Positions 12,901 through 26,700 of a stretch of 64,000 nt of DNA are shown here, in pieces. The first letter of the stretch is position 1; each line of letters begins with the position of its first letter. Location of the stretch: assembly GCA_036850595.1 (NCBI GenBank), contig CM072158.1, forward strand, positions 10,555,422-10,619,421, in the 5' to 3' direction. The notes under the pieces are model-generated. The model saw nothing but the letters and a program-made list of their open reading frames with translations. It ran no database searches and was not told the DNA's origin. A program made the translations under genes and the position numbers. The DNA comes from Rhyacichthys aspro (taxonomy: Eukaryota; Chordata; Actinopteri; Gobiiformes; Rhyacichthyidae).

Positions 12901-13455
12901 ACAATCTACAGCAAAGGGCACTTATTCCTAATACTGACAGAAGCATATCAGATCTTACTTTACTGCAGAGTGCTTCCAGTTCTTTACCTTTGTCCTTTTG
13001 AACTGGAAAACACATGATGCAAATAGCACATAATGGTTCATACTCCTGGGCCGTCCTGATCGAGAGCATATTGGTGGTATAATTTTGATACAGGATGGAG
13101 TGCAGTAGACAGTAGTTTGTGCAGTGACTGTGGACAGTTGACGGCAAGCTCTAAATGGCACATGCCATCTGTCCAGAGATTTGGGGACCAAGGTGTTGCT
13201 CCAAGTGCATGTCACTGTCATCTTTTTGAAATGGCAGCTATTGATCAGTGTCTGGGTTATTTCTCATCAGGAGTTAAGGTCCAGGTCTGGGAAGGAGGAG
13301 AAGGAAAGGTAATCAAAGACACTTGCAGTGTATGGAAACCTGTATTTGGGTTGAGGCCTGATAATCTGTTGGGACTCAGATGCCCCCAGTGACTTAATCA
13401 GCTTCAGGAGCTAGTCAATCTGGTCTCGGTGAAGTGCGCCAGGGCTCTGCCTCAC

Positions 13456-13610
13456 CTGTCTCTTCAGAGAGGCCATTTGCTCACAGAGATTGTCAGTATG
13501 CCGAGTTTCCTCTGCTAATGATGCTATGGGCGGCAGAGGCGCTGTCACCACCAGTTTTAACAAAAGGCACAATTGACTCTGGAGAGCTGTACAGCTCAGC
13601 TGAGTGTTGG
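13456..13610 (-). other. Orphan exon-like ORF (51 codons, coiled-coil-like)
   Basis: On the minus strand 155 nt lie between a good acceptor (CTCACTACAG) and a good donor (AGACAG/GTGAGG), and the frame is open for 51 codons (intron phases 1 and 0). The residues include QLSCTALQSQLCLLLK and end with NLCEQMASLKRQ, with leucine spacing like a coiled coil. No partner exons with matching phase were found nearby and I recognise no family. It could be a decayed gene fragment, an exon of an unrecognised transcript, or chance. Confidence 0.2.
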
Positions 13611-15078
13611 CTGTAGTGAGGTCAGCTGGCATGTTTCATGTCATATCAACATTATGCAGTTTTACCTTCCTCCTTAAAATCCTTGGCCCTCTTCCCTTGA
13701 TCACTGTCTGTGTCTGGGGATCAAATTAGACCAAATGAGCATCCTTACAGACGGCTGTTCAGTGGCATAAATGGAGCTACAGATGCTGAGTGTGGCAGGT
13801 AGACCTAACAGCTGGCAGTGTCTTCATGTGGTGTGAACTTTGACCTTTACCCTCCCTCTAATTAGGTGTTTCTGTACTTGGATTTAAATTTCCAACTTTT
13901 TTTGTAGCCCTTGTTAAACATCAGTGGATGAAATTAGAAAGGAGCCAACCTCATTATTTCTCAGCCAGACTGTTAGCAGACAGCGCAAAAGAGACAACGA
14001 CAAAGACGCGGTTGGAGGTTGATGCCTCTGGTGCTCACCATGAGGTTGAGCTCCTGCGCTGCTGTCGCTACCAGGCACACACACAGCCCTTTAGATCCTA
14101 ACCTTGAAACAAAATAGTCACCCTAGGCTGCGATGGCAAAAAAAAAAAAAAAAGTCTGGCTCCTCATGGAGATAATAGCACTGGGTCAGAGATGAAATAA
14201 TGGCAGTGAAAGCAAGTGATAAGTTCAAAGACAATGCCATGGGAACTCTAAACATTGACTCCAAACAAGCATATGATCTCATCAGCAGCTAGTGGTGGCT
14301 TGGTTGGAGATGTTATCATATTGAACTAAAAATCCACTTTAGTGTCTAGTTAAAAGCCTCATCCACCAACACATTTATTATAAAAGTAATAGAACAATCA
14401 TTTTCTAAGAGACAGTGAACAACAGATAAACCAGCCTTATTTTGCACTGGTATTTAGCCGAGGTGAGGTGTATTACCCACTGTGTATGAGTATTCACAGT
14501 GTGTGTAAAGCCGAGAGTAATAAGCTCACACACAAGGTGCCTTTTCATCACTCTCTGCCTACTGTGTTCGTCAAAGCAGAGAAAATTCCACGGCTTTGAG
14601 AAACTTGATTACGATAATAACAGCAGCATGAAAAACAAAGGATCAAGTCGGTGCGTGGAGAGTGAAACGCTCAAGAGCCATATTCTGATTAATACGAGGA
14701 TGTTTTAGCAGCGTGTGGTATCAGAGGGAATTTTAATAACAGCATTGAGTCACGCAGTGTTACAATTAAAAGAAACAATTGTGCTTCTTTTACTTTGACT
14801 GGGTGAGTTTGGTTTAGTTGAGTTCAAATGTAGTTGGCACTGACAATCCCTAATTGTCGTATTAAAGAAATTACAGAGGTTTTTTACCCAGCGGAGAAGG
14901 CAAAAAAATAACAGTTATTCATTTCCTGTTAATTTTAGTCACATGGAGGGACATTAGTGAAGTCATATCGGCTTAATCACAAAACACTGAGGCCTGTAGG
15001 ACTCTGACTAACTCTCAGAGGAAATATCCTTCATTGTTCAAGGTTGTTTTTTTCCACATAATTCAGTTTTTATTTTCA

Positions 15079-15100
15079 CACACTGTAATGTTACAGTGTG
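15079..15100. repeat. 22-bp perfect inverted repeat
   Basis: CACACTGTAA at 15079-15088 is followed after two bases (TG) by its exact reverse complement TTACAGTGTG at 15091-15100. It is too short for a gene-level hairpin. It may be a dimeric binding site or the product of local slippage. Confidence 0.55.
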
Positions 15101-18100
15101 ATAAGTGCTATTGCATAAATAAACATTTTTTGTATCAGCGATTGCCATCACTGTTCGCCTCACAGGAAGCTCTCTTAATGATTCATGGTCCAGTTATAGC
15201 CAAGCTCCTGGGCTCCACAGGAAGCAGGTTATGAACCCAATTGTTGGAGAAATGCTACTCTGTGAATATTTTTTGTTATGTTGCAGAGTTGAAGAAAACT
15301 ATCAAGGAAACTTACCTGTCCCTGTCTGCCTCATGGATAAAGTCAACATGAGACTGAGCCTCACATGGTACAGCACCTCCTCTCAAAGGGAGGCGAACAT
15401 GTCAAGTGAAGGTCCTCGTGTCGGCCGAGGTCATAGTCATCTGTCAGCGAGGCTAAGATGGCTGGCTGGCTCCGCTGAGGTAATTGGTAGCACTGGTAGC
15501 TGCCTTTTAGGAGCAACAGAAATCTTGCCGTGTGTCAGGGTTGGATCGCACTCTTGATTTGTAGAGAAGCCAACATCAGCCCAATTTGACAGGACATTCA
15601 CACAGACTCCAGGCACAGGGCAGCAGCGGTAAAATGTGGCTGTAATTGTGTTTATGTAAAAGGAAAGAAGTTGAATGTGTGACAATGAGAGGAAAAGTGT
15701 TTCATGGTCTGACACATTGGTGACTTAGAAATCCTTCCTGGAGGTGTTTTCAGCTCTGGGCCAGGGATGACTCCCATTCGTGTTTCAAGGCCAGTCCTGT
15801 GGTTGCCAGGAGACCGACCTTTGTACTACAAGGACTCATTTCATTCAAGCGCCGTGAATCGACCAATGTTGTGGAAATCAGTGTTGGTTAGTTATTACAA
15901 CCCGATTTGCACTGCTTTACTGCTGCAATGTCATTATTATTTAGCCGTCCATTAAAACTGACAGGTTCGGAAAACTCATTGTACATACGTCTGAAAAGGC
16001 CAGCACCAGAGCAGTCGAGAATATATTCACTCTCCCGAAAACCAGCCAGAACCTTCCTTTTTTTTTTACATAGTGAAGAATCCAAGTAGCAAGTGTGAAT
16101 TTAGCAAAGGCTGTCTTTGTATAAATAATGTGAGTTCAAAAGTGAGTCAGGACTAATTGAAGATTTTACACAACAAAATGGTTATTTATTCCACTTGAAT
16201 TTTGAACAATTTATAGCCTACAGCTAGATGAGAATTCTTGCTTTGTTGCATCTTTTTCTTTTTTCAGCAGCAGCCAGGTGTTGGTCTGTGAGCTCAGAGG
16301 TGTTGAGCAGTGGTGTCTAATGGCGTGGAGAGGTGCGACCTTTAGACAAGTGCAGTCCTGTGTGATATAGGGGCTCTATGGAGAGGGTCCACCCGGCCTG
16401 GCAACACTTCAACAGACACCTGCAGCTCTCGTGTCAGGCCTCCTCCATCAGGCTTTGTGGTTCGGAGCAAGTGGAGAGGACGCACAATGTTATAGGATGA
16501 CACTGGGAGTAACTGTAGTGTACAGGGACTAATAATGTGATGAACTAACAGAGTGATTGGGCCTCCTCCTACACTAACAGCATGATTTTTTGAGAAAATG
16601 AGATGAACAGTCGTTTTGGAGTCATTAGTTTGGTACTTTGGAGACAACCCAACAGTGGTGACCAAAGTAAAGGCACTGAACATTCATTATGCTCTTCTTT
16701 TACATGATCTAACATCCTGAGCTCAATTCTGAATCGGATTTGGTAGTTAGGTATTTCACTAGACGGAAGTAGAAAGAATTATCATTTTAGGAGGTAGATG
16801 CAGGTAGTGAGAAAATAGTTAATGGAGATATTCACCTCCCAATTGTTTGACCGGGTCATTGGTGTGGAATCAAAATAAATCTGAAATGCTTCACATACCT
16901 TTAACCTTTAATGAACGGACTGACAACACACCTAACAGCTTATAAAAACATCACTGATCTTTATTTTTCTGCTTGTACTGCCTTTTAACCTTTGACTACC
17001 TCTACGCGGTGCAGTTCAAGCTCAAAAAGCTGGAGAGCACTTGGATAATGGTATTGTGAGCTTTGTGACGTGCTGAGATACTCTACAGCACAAATGTAAT
17101 TACAGGCTGACAGCGGGCAGGGGCCCCAACAAAGGGCCGATAATCAGTGGTTGGTGATCGGAGCATGTGGCTCATGACCAGGATGGAGGCAGCGGCGCTG
17201 AAAAGTAATTAAAGTCACCCGCAGCATGGAGCCATGCAAAGTGCACCCCCGGCTCGGTGCTCCCGCCTTCACACGCCTCTCGCTGCTCTATTATTGTGTC
17301 TTCCCGCTGTCTCGTCCCATTCTCTCCTTTACGTTCACATCCTGCGCTGTTCCCCTCACTGCGTCTTCCTCCAAAGGCCTTTATTTGTCCATCATTCCTG
17401 CGGTCTGTGAATGCTTTTGTCCTCTCCTTCCATCAACTGCTGTGACCTGTTCTGGCGGCTGAACAAATGGAAACCAAATCATTGTCAAATTTGTTCTGCA
17501 GGTTGAACATACACCACATACTCCCCTTAAAGTTTTAGGGGATATATTTTTATCACTTGGAAAATAATACAAAATTTGTTCAGATTTTGATTTTCACACT
17601 CAATTTTCTACCTCAATTCGGATGAGTTATCTTCATTAACCTCACAGAGCAAGAGCAAGGCTATTTAACAGTCCTCATCTAAGTATCTTTATATTTATTT
17701 TCTGCCCCATTTGTGCAGCATCAGTGTGTAGGGTTTAATTAGTCTTGAACCCAAACAGGACCTCGTGTATATCCTGAAATATGTGTCTCACTTTCTGCTC
17801 AAAGCGTGTCTCTCTAATATTGGCGCGCTGCAGAGAGTCAGCTTATCTTCAGCTAAGCCTTTGTGCTATGCAAAGGAGTGAAAGATTAGCCTTTTCACTG
17901 CTCCCCTGATCATAACCCCAGGCTCACCCATGGACAGCCCAGAGGAAATGGAGAGAAGAGGAGGAAACCACTGGCGACTTAATCCCTCTTTCACTGTGTT
18001 TGGCTCTGTTCCGCTGTCCATGCTACTGTTACTAATGGAGGAAAGTTGGAGAGCACACGTCTTATCAAAGTTTTAGTGGATAAGACATGATTGAAAAGGT

Positions 18101-18229
18101 CTAGAGTTCTCAAAACATCAAGACGCAGCATAATACTCCCAGAGTTTACATAGAAATGCCTTTGTACTCAAGGATTTTTCTCTAATAATGCATTGATAGG
18201 AGCCTAATTCTTCAAACAGGAGTGAGAGT

Positions 18230-18660
18230 TGTGGGACTGAAAACATGAACAATGAATTGACATAAGCTTGGTGAGATAAATATGTTTTAAGTTTGCTTTT
18301 GAAAGCCTGGACGGAATTAAGACTTCTCAATACGAGGAAGCTGAAGTTGGACAGCATCCTGAGAGCGAAACACACGAGCTGGACTGATAGAGAAAACATA
18401 GAAACTTGGCTAATTACTTGGCCGTAATGCTGTAAACAATGTGTAGGCAAATCCCTTAACACTGTGTTTAACGTGTTATCATTACGGAAAATCATTTTGT
18501 AAATAAAAAATGAAAAGTGGCCAGATTCCAATTTACTGCAGAGAGGTGGGAGTTTTGTTGCAGAGAGAACTTATTATTGTGTCGGGGCAAATGTTCAGTC
18601 GAGCATCTAAAAAGTCAGGTAATAGAAAGATTGACATTTTTAGTTTCCCATAATCCAGCT
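18230..18660. repeat. Possible old dispersed repeat (LINE/SINE-like)
   Basis: Segments such as TTTTAAGTTTGCTTTTGAAA (about 18283-18302), GGACGGAATTAAGACTTC and GAAAAGTGGCCAGATTCCA resemble, in order and spacing, a dispersed teleost repeat I recall from many fish genomes. An open frame of 137 codons on the minus strand (18118-18531) has no family similarity and fits repeat-derived sequence. No ends or target duplications were found. Confidence 0.3.
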
Positions 18661-20365
18661 CTGATCGAGGCTATGACACTCTGGACTAAGTTCACCGTGG
18701 CGTCAAAAGTGATTAAGACGAAGCGAGCAATAAGCAAAATGGTGGCGTCTGTGTTTAAACTTGACCCCATTTATTTCCAGTAAACTGCAGTGAAAGGTAC
18801 ACCTAAATGTACGGATTAAATAACATACAGTCCATTTCCTGTGTTAGGGCTGCTTTTACAGTTAAATGGACCTAATGATGCACATTTATGTATGTCACAT
18901 GTTGACCGTGTACCACATGTCGAGGCTTTAATGGCTCACATTTCTTCTTCGGTGTCCTTTACATGTTAGAAGATATTTTACCAGCCTTGTTACCAGTGCC
19001 CTTTTATGTGAGATAAACCTTTCTGTGTAAGTCACCCCTTTTTTGTCAAATGTTTTCTGTGTTTTAAGAGCCGTCTGGGTGTTTTCACTCTCCCTGTTGA
19101 TTCTGGCAACATTTTTTACAACCTGACTTGAGGCCAGAAAAGGCTAACTGGTTTCACAGACAGATGGACTTGTCTTTTTTTTTTTTTAAGTGTATTGCTG
19201 TTTACAATCCCATAAAAGCCAAACCTCGGGTCATTTTATGTTGTTTGGACGAGCTAAAGGACTAATCAGAAATATGCTGCATGTCTGGTGTACCCTTTGT
19301 ATTATAGATGCATTTATTAATACAGGAAGCTTGTGCATCTGTTTCTTTTGTGAATAAAGTGAGAAGGACAAAGGTTTCAAGTGTTGAAGCTGTTTGAAAA
19401 CACTGCCCTCTTCTGGACACAAGTTTGAGAATAATAGAGGGAGTGTCAGCAGATGTGTCTTTCTAACCTTGTATGTTGTCACTTTTGTGTTGAATTTGCT
19501 TTAAGGCTTTAATAATAGTCTCACTCAGCATGCAAATGAATGAACTTGGACCTGGGCATATTTTGTTTCTCTTTATGTCTGAAAAACAATCATCATGTGA
19601 AGATAATGTTGAGCCTGGAGGGGCCACTTTGAGTAAAATGTCTTCATCAGACACGCTCTTGTCATTTTCCTCCTGTCTGTGCTGAAGAGACTGTTGACCC
19701 AGAATCCATCAGCTCTCTTATTTACCTCCAGCAGAGGGACGTGCAGCAACAACAATGACTTGAATGCTCCAAATTTTTAAGTATACTGCATCATCATCAT
19801 CATCTCTAATGGTAGAAATATATTCATCTGCAGAAAAAATGGTTGATAGATTAAGAGATAGATATAGATACGTACTTTATTTAACAAACTTCTTGTGATT
19901 TGTATAGTGTTACAGGTTTTGTTCAGTGGTTTTGTCTCTGATGTGTAGGAGTTGCAGTTCACAGTCTTTCCACAAGAGTGCAGCAGAGATCTTGGCTCCT
20001 GAATTCACTTGACTGAATTCAAGGTATGCTTTGTGTTTGTTAAAATGTCAGCTTAGAATCCCAGACACTTTACAAAGTATTTACACTTCTCTGAAGCATT
20101 GTCGGTGCAACATCACTGATCTCTGCAGGCATCTCTTTTCCAAAATAAATGTGGTCACAGTTATTGAAACGCTGTGGATAGTTTCCATTGCACCAGCACA
20201 TTGTTTGGATGTTTGGATGATTTCAGGGAAGATGAAGAATAGTTAACATTTTCTCACAGCGGCAGCAGCAGGTGTTCTGGTAAATGTCAGATCTGCTTCT
20301 TCACTTCCTTGTGTGGTTTATTTACACGTTTAAATACAAATCCAGGTTTAAAATAACTCGCTAGG

Positions 20366-20470
20366 TCTTTTTTTCAGACAGACTGGAAATGACAGAGAGA
20401 GAATGGAGCAAACTGGCCTGAGCCGGTATTCAAATTATGTGGTGCACGCTCTTGCAGGTGAACCGCCCCT
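20366..20470 (-). mobile_element. Degraded copy of a tRNA-type SINE
   Basis: The plus-strand order is: T-rich tract (20368-20374), AGACTGGAAATGACAGAGAG, GAATGGAGCAAACTGGCC, a decayed B-box region (CCGGTATTCAAAT), then GCACGCTCTTGCAGGTGAAC at the decayed A-box end. This matches the layout of the SINE at 217-395 in the same orientation. It is clearly older, since both promoter boxes are mutated and no target duplication remains. Confidence 0.5.
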
Positions 20471-21974
20471 TCATTAGTTGCATGTTTTGAACCTATCTCC
20501 TTGAATACATTATCAAAACAGTTGTCTTCTCTGTAATTTCTTCATCTATCAAATGAGGTCATGGAAAATCTAGGAAGTATCTGATGACGACAGTGAAAAA
20601 AACCCAGGGAAAACACGTCACAAGGAAGTTTGATTCTTCTTCAACAGATTAGGGTTAGGTAACTTCTTTAATGGCAAGTTTACACATAGAAAACCAGGAT
20701 CTTAATTTCTACATAACTCTACACCAGATGAATGGAAACTCAACGAAATACCCAATACTGATGCTTGAATGATGAATATCTTTTGTCAAATACACAGGTG
20801 CCTCCCTTCTCAAACAGACAGCCTCTTGTACAAACCTTCGCTCATGTTCACAACTTGCACCTAGCCTGCTTTTTGGGGGCTCTGCTCTGAAGAGTTGGGC
20901 AATCGTTGACTTGGCAGTCACTGCTGATGCCTATTCTGACTCTGGTGACACACTGCCACTCTTACTTTGGCTTGTGCTCCATGGAGAATTCCCCTAATGA
21001 CATACAACAAAATAAAAGCCTTGATTATATAAATTTACACACCCAAAAAGACCACCTATAAAAACAAACTGCAAAGCAAATCATAAATGTATTAAATTTG
21101 TACCATTATGCAACTCCCCAGTTGCCCTCAGTTAGACAGAAACTTGCCCCAGGACCTAGTGGGACACCTTGTTATTGAAGTGAAAGCAAAGGTTTTCAAT
21201 GAGGAACTGTAAACACTACAGTGAATGTTCTCTGTGTGCTTTGATACTTTGTGGATAGAACTTCTTGCACAATACTGCCTCTCATGTTGATAAAGGAAAT
21301 GATTTCAAAAGGACACACAATCCCTTTAACTTCCTCTGTTTATTACCTTCAAGCATCTGCCTTTAGTCCCCTTAAGCAAACTAGTCGCCCATACGCATTA
21401 TGTCCCCATTATTTCATACATACAAGCACGAAGCAAGGCAGGTATGCACTTGGTCTCACACTCACACACGGATTACGCAAGCCCCGGCCAGTCATGCCTT
21501 GGGTAGTCATAACACTCCGAGGGTGGAGACATGCCAAGCTCTTATAGGTCAAACAGTGATTCACCGGCAAAAGTGGCTTGTGATAAAAACAAAAGGTATT
21601 TTTTGCTATAATCTGTGTTCAGTGTTTGATCATTTGGCCCGGAGTTTAGGAGAGCGTTGGAAAGAGCAGCCCATGTGCTCTCCCCTGTGTTTCCAGGAAA
21701 AGACCCTGACCCACTATTGACATTTGTGTGTTTGAGGAGGTGAATGGTACATTGTGCAAAGGTCAGAGACAAGTACATGGTTAAGAGCTGAGATGGAGAG
21801 AATATTGTTTTTACTGAATTGAGTCGTTGGAAAATAAAAAAGCTTTCACTTTTAGTGCTGAAAAGCCACATAGATAAAAAAAAACAACCTTTGAGGCATC
21901 CAGTGGAGCTGTGTAATGTTCAGGTGTTATCCCGGGTGTGTGTGAAAGAAAGACTCTGGTAAACAAGTCGTGAT

Positions 21975-23759
21975 TATGAAAATGTATTTTTTTATTCAAC
22001 AGCATCACACATATACTTCATATATACATATTTACATAATTTATACAATGATTATATATATATATATCTTGTGTGTAACCTGTCTGGACTATTAGCCTCT
22101 AGGTTGTGTCACAAATACATATTTCACAGTGCAATATGGAGTTTGTGCACCCGTGTCAGTTTACTCTTATGTCACAAGAATGACTCACTCTACATACTGT
22201 ACAGGAACCAGAAACAACTTCTCAACATTTTGAAAACCATTAAATTAATTTTTTAACTAGGAACTAGATTGTCACAAGTCGGTTCTCGTCTGACATCTTA
22301 TGCAGATGAAACCAAAGTGATATACTGCAGAGGCCATTTATTATTCTGCAACGGGAGCCCGAAATTAAATATGCAGCGTTTCTCAGATGTGCCAGACTTG
22401 ACAGTACCTTCACTATTTTAGTACCAAAACAAAACTGTTGCCTAACTGTGAGGGTAAAGGTCACTGAAACGCTACTTCCTCTAGAACATGGCACATCATT
22501 GTCACTACGATGACGACTAGTCATTGATCTACAGCTTTTAACGGCAATGAAAAAAAAATTGTACAGAAATAAAGTACCATTTAGAGGTGAAGCGGTCAGA
22601 ACAGAGTCTTCCAGCCAAGGTCAGGACCATTCTCCGCAGACCTGCTTAAGTGTTGAGTCATCGCCCGACAACCAACATCAAATATTGCCTGACTGAGAGT
22701 GATTCAGAGCCATTTAGTTTATAAAACACAGTGATACGGGCGCCACACTCAGGAGCTGTTAATGCAACAGCTCAAAACATAATGTTCCAAAATAAATGAA
22801 CAGAACAGACTCAAACTGCTCCATTGAAAATGTCGAATATGCTTCTTTTTGAATCTGAAACTATTATACATTTAAAGCCTATGAAATTTACCATTAACTT
22901 TTGTTATCTACTTGCCAGATACAAAATTTCTTATAGGATTTTTTTGTGTCTAAAGGCACCACTTAAAATAGGTCTCCTTAGTGTTATTCTTCTATGAATA
23001 ATTTCAAGCTTTTATACACATCATTTACAAAGCCTGTCGTAATCATCCACTTTTTGTTGCGTGTCACAACTCTTCCCACTTATCGACGAGTCTTGCACCA
23101 CTAACAGCTTTCTGCGCGTGGTGTGAGTAAATGCCCTGGTTTGGCCCAGACATTGTCAGATTGGCAGTGAGACACCCTCTGAGTGTAACACATCAGTCCA
23201 CTGCTAAGAGTTTTTCTCGCTCTTTGTCACTGCCTGCTGTGAGACGTCAAGCTTGTGCTAGGACTTGCTCGAGCCAGTCGGTGAGTCAGCCGCTGGAGCC
23301 TCCAGCCCGGTCACAGAGTGAGAGCAACAGTATCCCACTCTCTTCCACTGCTGCCCTCAATCCATATAATGAAGCCATGTGAGCGCAGGCCACGAGCAAA
23401 CATTAGTGACTCCTGTGTAATGGCTTACTTTTCTCATACACTCAGAAAAGCCTGTGGACATGTTTTATGTTGTCTGGCAAATTCGGAATCCTTGCCAATT
23501 CTTTTAGCACCAAATAATAAAAAATGCACAATTAGAAAGACACAATGAACAATCATTGTGGAAATGCCCTTAGCAAGTAACACATACAATGAGAAAATAC
23601 AGTACAGTAGATATTTCAAAAACATTTGAGGATGTATATACACACACAAAACAGTACACAAATGGGATCTAAAAAGTGCCTTTGTAAAAAAACAACAACA
23701 ATGAATCCCTCAAAGCAATATAACTTTGCATTGGTCCCTCAGTCGGTTATATGAGTCCG
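21975..23759 (-). other. trib1: trib1 probable 3'UTR
   Basis: Downstream of the trib1 stop on the minus strand lies about 1.8 kb of AT-rich sequence without coding potential. It contains several ATTTA pentamers in the sense direction, as expected for an unstable immediate-early type mRNA, and a short TA run at 22053-22067. A sense AATAAA (plus-strand TTTATT at about 21990) is a plausible 3' end. The length is similar to the long 3'UTR of mammalian TRIB1. Confidence 0.45.
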
Positions 23760-26700
23760 TCAACAAAAGAGATCATCATCCCTTTCCACATCAAATGATG
23801 GCACTGTCTGCTCTGCCGAACTCACTTCCTGTTCAGTCGGCACCACTTCCTGTAATGATGGCGGCTGGTGGAACCATGGGTGAGCGAGCAGCTCGGTGGC
23901 AGTGAGTCTCTCGGATGGTTCTTTCCTCAGCAGGCTCTGAAGCAGACACTTAGCTTTGGGCGACAGACCCTCTGGCACACAGCACTGGCCTCGACGGATT
24001 TTGGAGAAGAGCGTGGCTGGGTCGGGGTCGTGGAAAGGGTAACGGCCTACCAGCATGGTGTAAAGCATCACCCCCAGACTCCACATGTCGGCCATTTTAC
24101 CGGAGTATGGTGCAGAGCCGCTGAGGATCTCTGGGCTAACGTACGCTGGGCAGCCATGGGTGTCTGACATGGAGTCATTGTTTGTGTCTTCCAAGACACG
24201 GCAGTCCTCCAGGCTCTCTAACCTCACCTGAGTCCTGTAACAAAAAAAAAAAAGAAAGAAATCTGATTAGATATTTCAGCTCTGTTAAAAAAGTTAAGGC
24301 ACATGCTGTAACTAGTAATCAAGAAAACGTTTTACTTGACTTTTACCACAGCACTGTACAGTGCTGCCAGTGACATATGTAATTGTACATGTCACAGCAA
24401 CTTTGATGCCATCATGGAAAAGTAAACATCCTCTGTTTAGCCTTGAGCTACGTCTTAAATCGTCAGCTAGAACACACACCGGACACCACTGACCTCACAG
24501 TGACCTAAATGGATGAGTGAGCCTGAGACGCAGAGCTGCATAAGCAAGTTTCCAATGTAAACATACATATAAATACAAACCCGTACCAGCCCCCTCCCCA
24601 CTGTGTCGCCGCTCACACACATTGCTATATTTAGCCATGTTAATCACCAGACACACATTTAGTCCAAGGTCTGGGAGAATGTAGGGGACACCAAAAACCT
24701 TTGGCTATCCTGTATATTTGGATGGATGTGATGGGAAATGTTGGTGGAAAGTTGCATAAGAGGCAGTTTTTTGGAGTATGTGTGTGTCAAAGATGACTTC
24801 TACCCATTGGCTGTCCTGTTGGAGAGTGCTATTAGTGAAAATGACACACTGTAAGCTACCCTCAATATCATATCTAGGGTTTACTGTAAGACATTTTGTT
24901 CACCAGGCAGTGTGATTAGACAGAGAAATTGCCTGCCAGAAAGATGATAAAAAAGGGTAATGATAGAAGAGAACTGATATTTAAACACAAAGATAGTGGC
25001 AGAGATAAGTCACGAGTGCGACGGCGACTGAAAAGGAAACAGAAAAGCGAGTCGGAGGGGTGGAGAGAGTGACTCATCCCTCTGTCGAGAGTACATATCT
25101 TCTCTCCTCCTCCCGTCCCCTCTCGAGCCGAGGCTATCTGCACCTGGGTTCCACACTCACGGCGCCAGCCATCCCATAATTACCCTCAAATGGCTGTTGC
25201 CACATCAGTGACGCACGGGAAGGCTGGCCCCGGCAGTGGAGCAGCTCTGCATGCCTCACAGCGCTAGTCACCTTCCCTAAACTGGCTCTCCGACTACTGT
25301 GCTGAGAATGGCAATCGCGCCTTTGTCAAATTGTTGTGACTTTCTCTGCGTATCTGGCTCCAGATTTGCATTGTTGCCCGAGACATTGCATCACGCGATG
25401 ATTGTGAATTTAGAAAAAGATGTATGACGGAATATGAGGTCACAAACGATGACAAACATTAAAATGAAATGGTTGTTCGTTCAAATACAATAGGCCTTGA
25501 AAAAGACTCTGTACTGTTATATTCTAAAGCGGCTTGTTTACTTAAATGAGCTCAGTGTCATTTAAAGAAAGATACCATGGCACAACTCCAGGGTCAAGTG
25601 GGTCTTAGTGGGTCAGTCAGCTGTAATGTGGTTCTATGGTCACCCAGCTACCAACGCACTGAATAATACCCAGCCAGGCATCTGAGTGAGCATGGAAAAA
25701 CAGCTTCATCGCTCTGAATGTGCAATCAGGACATACAAAGACTCACATACGGACAAACACACAAGCGGGCATCGCACATACACGCTGTGACTCATTGCTC
25801 TGCAGCTGTATAGCTATCAACAGGGACACAACCAACTTTAACTTCTCTCACTGGCTGTCTACTTTCATTCATCCCGAGAGTGACCCTGCGAACCCAGAGG
25901 TCACGACTGGGGAATGTTACAGCTGAGAGTCTCTGTGAAAAAAAGCAAAAAAAAAGCACAGGGAAAGCCAAAGGGTAGAGGGTGGGGGGTTTGTGTGGGA
26001 TCAGTGGGTGCTTACAGGAAAGAGAGTGTGACGCAAGGCCAAAGAGGCGACAAATAGTTTTGTAAGCAGGGTTTTGTGAGTCTTCCTCAACAGAGTGTCG
26101 TATTCAGAGATGCCTTGTGTTTATGTGGGAGTCACTTCAAAAGGATGGGACTTTGAACTGCTCCTCGCTGGATCAAAGTGCATGTGAATGGATCTTTGTG
26201 ACAAATTATTCAGCACCGTATTTATGAACCCATTTATTAATAAATAATGACTAATGCGGATATTCAAAGTTATAGACGGCAGAAGGGCTTGATTGTCTCA
26301 TTCAGCAGCCTCGTCTCGCAGCTCTGCCAACATTACACCCACCGCACGCTCTCCAAAACTGCTACAAAGACATGCATCGAGAGTGAGAAATGCAGACAGA
26401 CAGAGCAGATCTGGAGAGCTCTGCAGTCTGCCTCAACAAGTACAGAGCCTCCTACTCGATCTGTGCCTACATCCAAATCTGCACACATGGCCTGTGTGGA
26501 TCAGCTGCTGCACGGTTTGCACTGCCTTTACTGGCACTTGCCACTGCACTTAACGGTTGTCTGATACATTGACAATATCTACAGTCAATGCCAGATTTAC
26601 CCTTTGTAAGAAAAGGGCTGTCATTATCAATCACATTTTAACCTGAGATCACCCCCTCAACTTTTGAATAGCCTATTGCTATGTTTTTTTTTCATTTTTG

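Larger units (their letters stand above)
9906..21974. other. Noncoding interval between convergent lratd2 and trib1
   Basis: No gene is recognised in about 12 kb. ORFs are under 150 codons, scattered on both strands and unlike known families. Local features are listed separately: an orphan exon-like ORF, a short palindrome, a possible old repeat and a degraded SINE. Stretches at about 12600-12760 and 17090-17235 have even composition with TAATTA-type homeodomain cores (for example AAAAGTAATTAAAG near 17200) and look like candidate enhancers. In mammals the matching TRIB1-LRATD2 interval is a megabase-scale regulatory desert. Confidence 0.45.

Noticed and set aside
18118..18531. 137-codon minus-strand ORF
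   Set aside because: No recognisable domain and it overlaps repeat-like sequence.
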